Shown piece after piece: positions 7,901 to 14,183 of a DNA stretch of 14,183 nt. The notes below the pieces were generated by a model. The model did no database searches and had not been told where the DNA came from. It saw only the letters and a list, made by a program, of their open reading frames with translations. The stretch comes from Akkermansiaceae bacterium. GTDB lineage: Bacteria; Verrucomicrobiota; Verrucomicrobiia; Verrucomicrobiales; Akkermansiaceae. The stretch is taken from contig JALOTR010000294.1 of NCBI GenBank assembly GCA_025457805.1, positions 1-14,183 on the forward strand. Direction: 5' to 3'. Position 1 is the stretch's first letter; each line of letters opens with the position of its first letter. The translations under genes and the position numbers were made by a program.

Positions 7901-9245
7901 TTTATGGCAGACATGGGCCGCGCTCGCCGAGCATGCCATGCGGATGAGACTGGATGACGAGGCGTTGGAAGCGGCGGATCAACTGACCCGCATGTTTCCC
8001 CTGCTTGCCCGTGCATGGCTGGTTCTTGGGAAAGTGCATCAAGCGGCAAGCCGGCATGAAGAGGAACTGCAAGCGACATCCCGGGCGATTGAATTGTCAC
8101 CGGGGTGGGATGAGGCTGTCCGCTCCCACGCCCTCGTGTTGGAGTTGCTCGGTCGCCCGGATGAGGCCTTGCAGGCATTGAAGCTGGCATGTGAACTGGA
8201 ACCTCTCAGCGGCCCCAATCATGGTTGCCATGCCGAGACACTGCGCCGCAATGGCATGAACCACGAAGCGCTTTCCAGCATTCGTGCCGCGCTGGAGTTA
8301 TGTCCTTTTTATGGATGGGGATGGCAACTTGCCGCGCAGTGGTCGGTGGAGGATGGATGCAAGGATCTGCTGGAGAAGGATCTTTTGGAAGGTGGCAGAA
8401 AGCATGGCCACAACCGCAGTTGGTGGCAGCTCGCCGCATCCACGTGGGAGATACTTGGAGAGAGGGAACAGGCACTGGACGCTGTGGATGCCGGCCTCGC
8501 CATGGATCCCACGGATGCCGACCTGCGGGATAACAAGGCATATCTCTTGTGGGCGTCCGGCAGGTTCGATGAAGCATTCGAGGCATGCGCGAAGGTGGAA
8601 GGCGAAGAGGTGGTGCCGGTATCCATCCGGGGACGCAAGGCCTGGCTTCTGATGCACTCGGGCCAACCCATCGAAGGGGTTGAGGAAATGAGGCAACTGC
8701 TGGAAGAGGAACCGGGTTACGAATGGGCCATGGCGGAACTGGCTGCCTGGCATGAAAACAGAGGCGAGTGGCAAGAACTCCGGTCACTTTCGGTCCGCTG
8801 GCTGCGCACCGCACCGAAGAACTCGCGGGTGCTGGGCTATCTGGGGATCGCGGAGATTTCGCTGGGGAACAAACAAGCGGCCAAGGAGGCCTTTGCCCGG
8901 GCGCGTTCAATTGATCCGGAATATATCTTTGCATACCGGCAGTTGTTTGACCTGCAACTTGAAGACAAGGAGTTCAAGGGGGCGGCCGCCACTTTGGCAC
9001 AAATGGAATATTATTCCCGCAGTCCATATATCATCGTTGACGGGATTCGCTTGGAACTCCGCAAAAAAGATCTTCATTCGGCATTCGACCGGGCTGCGCA
9101 GTTGCTTCACATGCCTTCGGCCACCAGTGATATCTTCGGCTGGGTGGCGGAACAGTTTCGCAAAGAAAATCACCACGATGAATGGAAGAGTGTGGATCGA
9201 CAAAGGTCCCCTCCTTGCTCCCGGAGCGCTGGTGGCCTATCTTGA
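4998..9245 (+). CDS. Giant TPR protein with embedded C39-like cysteine peptidase domain (main part)
   Basis: 1,415 residues before a TGA that follows a frameshift; the intact protein would be about 1,699. Residues 1-290 and about 455 onward are helical TPR-like repeats; many units show the A..A..L..P pattern, for example DIMAAEKDAREALKTDPW. Between them, about 303-442, lies a papain-like C39 peptidase domain. VPFVRQHRMTCAPATLAAL gives the oxyanion Gln312 and nucleophile Cys317, AHLQACIGYD gives His394, and ILRDPT gives Asp412. Glu/Gln, Cys, His and Asp occur in the order and spacing expected for an active C39-type enzyme. No signal peptide and no ABC transporter domain are present, unlike bacteriocin-exporting C39 proteins. 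TPR solenoids bind partner proteins, so a substrate- or complex-bound protease is a plausible inference. Substrate and pathway are unknown. It could also be a catalytically inert C39-like binding domain. Confidence 0.85.
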   Translation: MLMVSLPPVSELQDLIDSGRVLDAWELSRKTDVPLEHWTKGEALGTAAKLTQYLGSSRKGRAMRWLNWRHDRKNPRWFYNALFSRADFTPGYNLLVEIENMLSANPQMESEPKADLLAFSAKIHAGYRDFSNAFDHIARALDLQPEDSWLRAQHSAVLEAADRYDEALTAAREAIRLNPFYHIAVIQCADILVHLGQDDEAIRILSEADRATQHAAFPMRLQVLHSEREEHKEGLECMDRIETRSPLMEARLKSWIAFRRADFHFRAGNMEECLTCCDSDDAYHLKRLAESLRKPGALTKRRVRLDVPFVRQHRMTCAPATLAALASFWNKPHEHLSIADAICHEGTPWHKERKWAEQHGFVAREFRLDSEALASLIDRGIPFTLTTEATTSAHLQACIGYDDRTGHVILRDPTERHFGEVRMDELMENHPIGGPRAMTLVPQEEVERLDGLLLPDEAAYESFHHLLMAMDGHDRWEIEAAASTLRAVAPDHPLAFLGTAMAASWNDDKPRQLAALEQILNHAPRHSQSILRKAAVLRNLGRWQEHRELLEGEVQHKGVDPVFFSELGELLIGDARMLPIAEMHLRKALKLNRYEARCFESYARLKSKQQKHPEAMRLRRIASCLAPEFEPYAIAYLESCRAAGLPAVGIAFLTERVDRLGSKSSGPWLTLASSLQDFRRSQEAADLLQRAVAARPDDGTLKLRGGSMMVGWGESFRKEGLQWMESARGTVQETNWLLEMAVTYAFLGNREMAIRCWQDLVRIQPWSIDAWRGLARLTAEKGGHEAAISLLDAATRQHPMLIPLWCLKAEWQSNTKQGPLQTLNHILEVDPHQLWARRERAICLASSGDIMAAEKDAREALKTDPWCAESHGVLGSVLWKGQSKPEALECMRSALRLSVDYTFAAQQLISMCADRDAEIEAIGFIESEMRKQVSDGTIVPVYQNLAWGYLDPAELLAQLKGFCTERPDLWQTWAALAEHAMRMRLDDEALEAADQLTRMFPLLARAWLVLGKVHQAASRHEEELQATSRAIELSPGWDEAVRSHALVLELLGRPDEALQALKLACELEPLSGPNHGCHAETLRRNGMNHEALSSIRAALELCPFYGWGWQLAAQWSVEDGCKDLLEKDLLEGGRKHGHNRSWWQLAASTWEILGEREQALDAVDAGLAMDPTDADLRDNKAYLLWASGRFDEAFEACAKVEGEEVVPVSIRGRKAWLLMHSGQPIEGVEEMRQLLEEEPGYEWAMAELAAWHENRGEWQELRSLSVRWLRTAPKNSRVLGYLGIAEISLGNKQAAKEAFARARSIDPEYIFAYRQLFDLQLEDKEFKGAAATLAQMEYYSRSPYIIVDGIRLELRKKDLHSAFDRAAQLLHMPSATSDIFGWVAEQFRKENHHDEWKSVDRQRSPPCSRSAGGLS

Positions 9246-10098
9246 AACGCTTCCGCCGGATCGACTGCTCAAGGCCTTGCGCAAGCATGCCAAGAAGGAG
9301 AGCCCGGACAGTCAAGCACTCACCGGCGCGTGGATCCACGTGATCCAACGCTTCAAGAATGATCCTGCTGGGTTCAAGAAAACCTTGCGCAAGCTGGCAA
9401 AGGGCCACCCCCGGGAACTCCACTCCAATGGCCAGATCTGGAATGCGATGGGCGAGGCGCTGCTCACGGTTGGCGCGCCCGGAGAAGCGGCGAAATGGTT
9501 CACGGGTTGGCGGGACCGTCTTCCTGAGATGACAGCGGCTTCCTTCGTCAATCTTGCCGCCGTGGAGGACACTTGTCCGGGGAATGAGGAAGCGCATTGG
9601 ATCGAAGCCGGAAAGGCGCGCGAAGAAGGATTCCGCCGATTTCCCGATACGTCCCAATCGCAAGCCCTCAGGGCCGGTCATGCTTTCCATTTGGCCGCGG
9701 ATGGCCGCATTGATGAAGCCGGGAACTTGCTTGTGAATTTTGATGCCTCCCAGACCTGGGATTACTATCAGGCCATCGGAAACTGCACCCGGGCCATCGT
9801 GGCCGCAGCTCGCGGGGACGAGGACACGGCGCGAAAATCCATCGCCCCAGGACTCGGGCATTTGTGCCAATTCAACGATTTGGGAACGGTCCGCCTGAGA
9901 AAAAGGGCAGAGAGAGCTGTCGCCAGTCATCTGCCGTGGACGAAAGGAAAGGTCCGGAAGATGCGCAAGGAATGGAGGCTGCCGGAGCCCGTTCATGGGA
10001 ACTCCACCTGGCTCAACCCAAGTGGTGATATCCCGCTTTGGCCATTCGTGATCATCGCTTTCGTGGTGATTCGGACCTGCGCGTCCGCATTCTCCTGA
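9193..10098 (+). pseudogene. Displaced C-terminal part of the TPR-C39 protein, with hydrophobic tail
   Basis: The sequence continues the TPR protein in the next frame (codons TGG ATC GAC AAA GGT from 9193), reading WIDKGPLLAPGALVAYLETL and then helical repeat-like sequence for nearly 300 residues. Skipping a single base between about 9186 and 9207 joins the two parts. The first Met in this frame comes only in NAMGEALL near 9448, no ribosome site precedes it, and the repeat style matches the upstream part, so an independent gene is unlikely. The end is KMRKEWRLPEPVHGN, a short linker and then a hydrophobic segment WPFVIIAFVVIRTCASAFS. Basic residues before a C-terminal membrane helix suggest a tail anchor with the rest of the protein in the cytoplasm. 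Confidence 0.75.
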
Positions 10099-10110
10099 CA
10101 AACGCGGGAC

Positions 10111-10139
10111 TCCACTCGACCTCCCGGATTCGCAGTGGA
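10111..10139. repeat. Inverted repeat TCCACT / AGTGGA upstream of lnt
   Basis: Two perfect 6-base arms separated by 17 bases lie in the 73-bp gap between the TPR gene and lnt. No T-tract follows, so it is not a terminator. It may be mRNA structure, an operator or chance. Confidence 0.25.
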
Positions 10140-10171
10140 CCAGCGGGCGGTCTGTGTGGATGCTTTGCGGC

Positions 10172-11944
10172 ATGGGGAAGCAATCCTTGCGGACGGGCAT
10201 GATGATCAAACTGGCGGCGGCCGTGGCGAGCGGCTTGCTGGTGGCGGGGCTGTTTCCGCCCTTCCGGTTTTCCGCGATGGTGTGGGTGGCTTTGGTGCCG
10301 ATGATGGTGGCTCTGTGGTCGCTGGGTGGGAAACGCGCGGGATGGAAAGGCTTCGGGCTCGGCTGGCTGGCGGGCTCGGTGAGTTGCGCGATCCAATTCA
10401 ATTGGCTCTCGGTGGTTTCCCCGCTCGGGGCGGCGCTGATGCCGCTGTATCTGGGCCTCTATTGGGGGGCCTTCGGTGCCTTCGCGGCGACATGGGGAAA
10501 TCCGGGAAACTCCCCTGCCGGCGCATCCACCATCGGGGTGATTTCCAAGAGTTTGCGGATCGGGTTTTGTCATGCCGCGGTGTGGGCGGGGCTGGAGTTG
10601 CTGCGGGGCTGGTTGCTCACGGGCTTCGGCTGGAATGGCCTGGGCGTGGCATTTCATGAAACTCCCGCGATGGCGCAATCGGCCGATCTTTTGGGGGTGA
10701 CCGGTCTCTCGATGGTGCCGGTCTTTTTCCAAACCGTGCTGGTGCAGGCCGGGCGGCGCATGATGGAGGGCGCGCGCGACGGCCAACGCCGGACGCGCCT
10801 CGACTTCGCCACCGCCGCCGCCGTGGTGGGCGTGCTGGTTTGTTATGGCATCGTCCGGATCGCCACCGAGGGCCGCGGCGAGACCACGCGGCTCAAAGCT
10901 CTGCTGGTCCAACTCAACATCCCGCAGGAGGCGGCGCGGCAACTTTGGGACGGCGTGAAAGTCCACATGGCCTACGAGGACGAGACGCTCAAAGGCCTGG
11001 AGGGGCTCGCGGAAAAAGACGAGGCGCGGCTCAAGGAGGCGATGGAAAAAAGCGAGGAAGGCACGCTGGCCCTGAGTTGGCCGGACTGGGTGATGTGGCC
11101 GGAAACCGCGCTCACTGGCCGGATTTTCCGCCTCGACGATGGCAATTGGGGCACCCACCCGGAAAACCAGCGCACCATCGCCGAAGTCCGCGAGGCAGGA
11201 CCGTTCCAGCTCATCTACGGTATCAACGAACTCGAAGCCCAACCCACGCCGGACGGCCAGTTGGAGATGAAACCCCAAGGCCGGGCGTGGAATTCGATCG
11301 CCGTGATGACTCCCGAGAACCAACTCCAGACTTACCGGAAACGCCATCTCGTGATCTTCGGCGAGACCATCCCCTTTGTGGACAGCATCCCGTTTCCCCG
11401 GAAAATTTACGAACAGCAAGCAGGCGTGGAATACGGCGGATCGTTTTCGCCCGGCGAGTCGCTCGAACCCCTCCCGATCCCAACTGCGGGCGGAAAAGTG
11501 ATCGGCGCGATCCCGACCGTCTGCTTCGAAGACTCGGTTCCACGGCTCACGCGGAAATTCGTCCGCCCCGGCCCGCAGGTGATCATCAATGTGACCAACG
11601 ACGGCTGGTTCAAGGAGTCCGCTGCCGCCGCGCAGCATTTTGCGAATGCCCGATTCCGCGCCATCGAACTCCGCCGACCCATGCTCCGCTGCGCCAATAC
11701 CGGGGTCAGCGCCGCCGTGGACAGCACCGGTTCCACCGCCCATCCGGACACGGGTAAACCCCAGGTGCTGGTGGATGAAAATGGCAGCCACTTCACCCGA
11801 GGCTCGCTGCTGGTGGAGCTGGGGGTGCCGGAAAACCCATCTTTTTCCCTCTACGCCCTCATCGGCGACTGGGGGGTGATCGGGCTTTCCATGGTGGGAC
11901 TGGTGACCGGCTTCCGGACCCGCCGCCGGAGCGAAAACCACTGA
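10172..11944 (+). CDS. lnt: Apolipoprotein N-acyltransferase Lnt
   Basis: Lnt transfers the third acyl chain from a phospholipid to the N-terminal Cys of lipoproteins, the last step of lipoprotein maturation in the inner membrane of Gram-negative bacteria. 590 residues from the ATG at 10172; GTG 10154 and ATGs at 10160, 10199 and 10202 are possible alternatives. The N-terminal about 230 residues hold the hydrophobic helices, starting IKLAAAVASGLLVAGLFPPF. The C-terminal nitrilase-type domain carries the full triad: Glu311 in WPETALTG, Lys390 in YRKRHLVIFGE, and Cys451 in PTVCFEDS. NVTNDGWF, RAIELRRPMLR and NTGVSA are further Lnt hallmarks. A last hydrophobic helix (about 560-580) ends the protein. 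At 590 residues it is longer than E. coli Lnt (512), in part because of a charged insert at about 275-302, before WPE. It follows the TPR gene on the same strand; no lipoprotein-processing partner is nearby. Confidence 0.95.
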   Translation: MGKQSLRTGMMIKLAAAVASGLLVAGLFPPFRFSAMVWVALVPMMVALWSLGGKRAGWKGFGLGWLAGSVSCAIQFNWLSVVSPLGAALMPLYLGLYWGAFGAFAATWGNPGNSPAGASTIGVISKSLRIGFCHAAVWAGLELLRGWLLTGFGWNGLGVAFHETPAMAQSADLLGVTGLSMVPVFFQTVLVQAGRRMMEGARDGQRRTRLDFATAAAVVGVLVCYGIVRIATEGRGETTRLKALLVQLNIPQEAARQLWDGVKVHMAYEDETLKGLEGLAEKDEARLKEAMEKSEEGTLALSWPDWVMWPETALTGRIFRLDDGNWGTHPENQRTIAEVREAGPFQLIYGINELEAQPTPDGQLEMKPQGRAWNSIAVMTPENQLQTYRKRHLVIFGETIPFVDSIPFPRKIYEQQAGVEYGGSFSPGESLEPLPIPTAGGKVIGAIPTVCFEDSVPRLTRKFVRPGPQVIINVTNDGWFKESAAAAQHFANARFRAIELRRPMLRCANTGVSAAVDSTGSTAHPDTGKPQVLVDENGSHFTRGSLLVELGVPENPSFSLYALIGDWGVIGLSMVGLVTGFRTRRRSENH

Positions 11945-12190
11945 CAATCAATGAAATCAGCACCCGTTTTCCGGCTGAGTGCGGTATTCCGGAAGTGGAA
12001 ACTGGCCGGACGAACACGCGGATCCCAAGTTGCAAGACCCTAATTGTTAGGGAGAAATGCGGCTTTTTTTTCTTGTCGGAACCGCCCGATCTGCTTTCGT
12101 CCACGGGAACTCATTGACCCACCTCCGCAAAATCTGCGTGCCCCGGCACGGCAATCGCTTTGTGGAGCAGGTGCCACTTCCCTTTTCGCC
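11945..12190 (+). other. Intergenic region between lnt and the M15A peptidase gene
   Basis: 246 bp without a supported gene. It holds the CCCTAA/TTAGGG palindrome and a T8 run at 12064-12071, but the two are about 11 bases apart, which is too far for a classical terminator. The open frame running back from the peptidase gene to 12044 has no signal-peptide or domain character and begins inside the palindrome. Confidence 0.5.
12038..12052. repeat. Perfect palindrome CCCTAA-TTG-TTAGGG
   Basis: A 6-bp stem with a 3-base loop lies about 95 bases after the lnt stop and 139 bases before the next start. It could be a weak terminator hairpin, with T8 about 11 bases further on, or a protein-binding site. 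Confidence 0.4.
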
Positions 12191-12880
12191 ATGATCTCTT
12201 CCGATTCCGAGCAAACCCCAGAATCCGCCATCGACTCCCTGATCGACCGCCGCAGTGCCATGGGCACGCTGGGTCTTGCGGGCATGGGCATGCTGCTCAG
12301 CACCGATTTTTCCCTGGCCGCTCCCTCCAAAGCCGCGCCCAAGGTCACCGTCCCCACCTCATCCCGTCCGGCGGTCCAGCCCGTCCAGCGCCCGGCGATG
12401 GCCTTTGCTCCGGTGAATGAAATCCCGGACGAGTGGCGCACCCTCCACGGCCGCGCTGCCGCGGAATATCTCCGCTATCTCCAAGGACTCAATCTCCGCC
12501 GAGTTTCCCCCCACCAGGTGATCGCCACCCATGCCAAGAAAAAGGGCGATGTGTGGAACTCGATCCCGCCCAAAGCTTGGTGGAACCGCATGGGCTATGT
12601 GCTCCGCGTCGTGGAGCGTGTGGCCATGGAAATGAATGTGAACCAGGTTGAAGTCGTTTCCGCCTACCGCTCGCCAGCCTACAATGCGCGCTGCGCCGGT
12701 GCCCGCACCGGGTCCTGGCATCAGGCAAACGTCGCCGCAGATGTGAAATTTCCCGTCCGCGCCTCGCAGGTCACCGCCACCGCGCGCCAACTCCGCGACC
12801 TCGGCCTCTTCAAGGGTGGAGTGGGTGGTTACTGGAATTTCACCCACATCGACGCCCGCGGGCAGAATATCAATTGGTGA
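12191..12880 (+). CDS. Exported M15A/DUF882 (YcbK-like) zinc peptidase
   Basis: 229 residues from the ATG at 12191, chosen because it places the export signal at the N-terminus. Residues 1-43 look like a twin-arginine signal: an acidic/polar n-region, DRRSAMG with Arg20-Arg21, a hydrophobic stretch and SLAAPS as a likely cleavage region. Tat signals are common in this family. The C-terminal domain (about 120-229) matches peptidase M15A/DUF882: VEVVSAYRSPAYNARC, SWHQANVAADVKF and FKGGVGGYWNFTHID, ending in NINW. His177, Asp184 and His219 are the expected zinc ligands and Asp221 follows the last one. E. coli YcbK (MepK) has the same layout and cleaves peptidoglycan cross-links, so a role in murein turnover in the periplasm is likely. 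A Pro-rich linker (about 50-75) separates signal and domain. Zinc ligands are complete, so it should be active; exact bond specificity is not readable. Confidence 0.9.
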   Translation: MISSDSEQTPESAIDSLIDRRSAMGTLGLAGMGMLLSTDFSLAAPSKAAPKVTVPTSSRPAVQPVQRPAMAFAPVNEIPDEWRTLHGRAAAEYLRYLQGLNLRRVSPHQVIATHAKKKGDVWNSIPPKAWWNRMGYVLRVVERVAMEMNVNQVEVVSAYRSPAYNARCAGARTGSWHQANVAADVKFPVRASQVTATARQLRDLGLFKGGVGGYWNFTHIDARGQNINW

Positions 12881-12893
12881 GAACCGGCTGAGG

Positions 12894-12910
12894 CGGCTGT
12901 GGCCGTTTTT
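12894..12910 (+). terminator. Likely rho-independent terminator of the M15A gene
   Basis: CGGC-TGTG-GCCG followed by T5 begins 14 bases after the TGA. The stem is short (4 GC pairs, extendable with G-U and A-U pairs) but GC-rich and directly joined to the T-run. It lies in the 92-bp gap between convergent genes, where a terminator is expected. Confidence 0.5.
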
Positions 12911-12966
12911 CAGAAATTGGGTATTGGATAGTATCGCTCCATTTCGCCGAAATTTCCATCCCGCTT

Positions 12967-12980
12967 CAGACATCAGTCTG
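12967..12980. repeat. Small palindrome CAGAC-ATCA-GTCTG around a stop codon
   Basis: Perfect 5-bp arms enclose the stop codon of the minus-strand membrane protein gene in a 4-base loop. No T-tract follows on the minus strand. It may be a weak 3'-end structure or chance. Confidence 0.25.
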
Positions 12981-13617
12981 GCGAAAAAATGCTTCGTGAT
13001 ACCTTCCCGTTTTCGATGAGAAAGATGACAGAGGTGGCATTTCCGGGCTTCTGGTGCACCAGCGAAACGTGGATGCGATCAAAGCCACCCGCTTCGTCCT
13101 CATGGATCCACGGCATTCCGTAGGGGCTGTTTTCGTATTGTTGTTTCACGATTTCTGCAATGGCCGAGGCATCCGTGCCGGGTTTCGCTTTCAACATCGC
13201 GGAGCGCAAGAGGCGTTCTGAGGGCGGGGGCAGGAGGAAATTCGCTGCAAGAAGGGCGAAGACGATCAAAGCAAATGCCGGGGCTGACTTCGGGAAGCAG
13301 GCACGCCAGGCAGCACCGAACGCAAGCGCAACAAGCAGGCAGAAGGCGAGATAGCCGTAGGTGAACGCGACGACTCCGTACATTTGATCCGCGATGTAAG
13401 CCACGAACGCAACAAGGGCGATCAGCAGAATGAGAGGGATGGAAAACATCATCTTCATGCGGAAGGACGGGTTGATTCCAGGTTGTTGATTGTCTAACTG
13501 GGAGCCCGAGCCGGATGACTTGATTCGGTTAGCCATGGCGATGGCAAGGATGACGAGGAAGAGTCCGACGACAAGCACCAGGACGAATGGATTCAGCAGA
13601 AGATTCATAGGGTTCAT
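12973..13617 (-). CDS. Hypothetical four-helix membrane protein
   Basis: 214 residues from the ATG at 13617; an in-frame ATG at 13608 would shorten it by three. No Shine-Dalgarno is visible. Four hydrophobic helices are clear: about 8-28 (PFVLVLVVGLFLVILAIAMA), 57-76 (MFSIPLILLIALVAFVAYIA), 79-106 (MYGVVAFTYGYLAFCLLVAL and on) and 113-131 (AFALIVFALLAANFLLP). The C-terminal about 80 residues are soluble and contain MLKAKPGTDASAIAEIVKQQ, then YGMPWIHEDEAGGFDRIHVSL and VIFLIENGKVSRSIF, which reads like a small alpha/beta domain. I do not recognise the family. It starts 10 bases after the stop of the upstream repeat protein on the same strand, so the two are probably cotranscribed. Confidence 0.75.
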   Translation of the reverse strand: MNPMNLLLNPFVLVLVVGLFLVILAIAMANRIKSSGSGSQLDNQQPGINPSFRMKMMFSIPLILLIALVAFVAYIADQMYGVVAFTYGYLAFCLLVALAFGAAWRACFPKSAPAFALIVFALLAANFLLPPPSERLLRSAMLKAKPGTDASAIAEIVKQQYENSPYGMPWIHEDEAGGFDRIHVSLVHQKPGNATSVIFLIENGKVSRSIFSPD

Positions 13618-13627
13618 GGGAGTGTTG

Positions 13628-14183
13628 TTAGGGAGATTCGGGTTCGGGTTGGGCGGTGGCGGGTTCCCGGATGCCTTCGGTCTTCATCCAATCGCGGGCG
13701 GCGGCGGGGTCGAGGTTGAGCCAGCTCTCTCCGACCTCGCGAAGGGCGGCCTGGCGCAGGGTGAGGTCTTCGATTTCTAGTGCCCATCGGGCGGCGGAGG
13801 GCGGCTCCATTTTGGCGACGACGCCGGCGAATTCCTTGATCGATTGGTCACGCACGGGGCCGCGATCCATGGTGCCGAGATGATTGGCGGCGGCGTTGAA
13901 ATCCTGCTCGGTCCAACTGCGGATGGCGCTGGCGATGGTCTTGGAAAAATCCCCGGCGGGCAGGGTTTCCTTCATCCACGCGGTGGCGGCGGCGGGATCC
14001 CGTTGCATCAGGACGGACGGGTTTTCGCGGAGGAAGGCGGCGATCTCGTCATCGCTGAGTTGCAGGGCGGCGGATTGTTCACGAAGGGCCGCGACGCTGG
14101 CGGTGTTGAGGCTCGAACGCATGAGGATCTTGCTGATGGCCGGACGGAACTCCGCGTAGCGGGGATCGGGAAGCGCTGCGGCA
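13628..14183 (-). CDS. Verrucomicrobial-type helical repeat protein, C-terminal part
   Basis: The frame is open from the right window edge to a TAA at 13628; the N-terminus is missing. The visible 184 residues start AALPDPRYAEFRPAISKILM and carry degenerate helical repeats of about 30-40 residues with a D/E-P-AA..W core: RDPAAATAWM, QDFNAAANHL, EPPSAARWAL and LDPAAARDWM. This repeat style (alternating short helices with Asp-Pro and Trp) is frequent in uncharacterised, often exported Verrucomicrobiota proteins. Function is unknown; helical repeats of this kind usually mediate protein binding. The protein ends in a Pro/Glu-rich tail. The ATG at 14122 is internal, since coding sequence clearly continues upstream of it. 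It is followed 10 bases later by the membrane protein gene. Confidence 0.75.
   Translation of the reverse strand, partial: AAALPDPRYAEFRPAISKILMRSSLNTASVAALREQSAALQLSDDEIAAFLRENPSVLMQRDPAAATAWMKETLPAGDFSKTIASAIRSWTEQDFNAAANHLGTMDRGPVRDQSIKEFAGVVAKMEPPSAARWALEIEDLTLRQAALREVGESWLNLDPAAARDWMKTEGIREPATAQPEPESP

Noticed and set aside
9031..10401. 456-codon minus-strand open frame over the end of the TPR gene
   Set aside because: It runs across two plus-strand genes and has no recognisable domain, signal or ribosome site.
10052..11947. 631-codon minus-strand open frame opposite lnt
   Set aside because: Rich in His, Arg, Gly and Pro as expected for an antisense shadow of GC-rich coding DNA; lnt with its full catalytic triad lies on the other strand.
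1..14183. CRISPR array, insertion sequence, tRNA or rRNA
   Set aside because: No regularly spaced direct repeats, transposase motifs, terminal inverted repeats or cloverleaf-like segments were seen on reading both strands.

Overview
The window looks like chromosomal DNA from a Verrucomicrobiota bacterium, probably of the Verrucomicrobiales. This is inferred from the style of the proteins: an ECF sigma factor of the FPHTRW / YWEPLYAFARR type next to a Ser/Thr kinase fused to a sulfatase-modifying-factor-like domain, a very large TPR protein, and a repeat protein built on DPAAA..WM units. No marker gene is present to fix the taxon. No RNA gene, CRISPR array, insertion sequence or phage gene is visible.

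Layout. 1-3633 (minus strand) is a three-gene signalling unit, transcribed from right to left: sigma factor (2848-3633), membrane-anchored kinase with a SUMF1-like extracytoplasmic domain (1033-2739), and a secreted lectin-like protein (1-1036, cut by the window edge). The last two overlap by ATGA, so they are probably translationally coupled. Divergent from the sigma gene lies an orphan thiH (3788-4872), the radical-SAM enzyme of thiamine thiazole synthesis. Its last about 45 codons are displaced by a one-base frameshift. 4998-10098 (plus) encodes a giant TPR protein, about 1,699 residues if a second one-base frameshift near 9190 is repaired. It has a C39-like cysteine peptidase domain inside the TPR array and a hydrophobic C-terminal tail. 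It is followed on the same strand by lnt (apolipoprotein N-acyltransferase, 10172-11944) and a Tat-type exported M15A/DUF882 peptidase (12191-12880). A convergent minus-strand pair closes the window: a partial repeat protein (13628-14183) and a four-helix membrane protein (12973-13617).

How it fits together. The sigma-kinase-secreted protein unit reads as an envelope or external signal module, with the sigma factor as transcriptional output and the kinase as sensor or regulator. Lnt and the M15A peptidase both act at the cell envelope. The TPR-C39 protein has no signal peptide, so its TPR and peptidase parts probably act in the cytoplasm, possibly tethered to the membrane by the tail. It is the least explained and most interesting item here. 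Two independent single-base frameshifts within 4.5 kb raise the question of assembly errors versus real gene decay.
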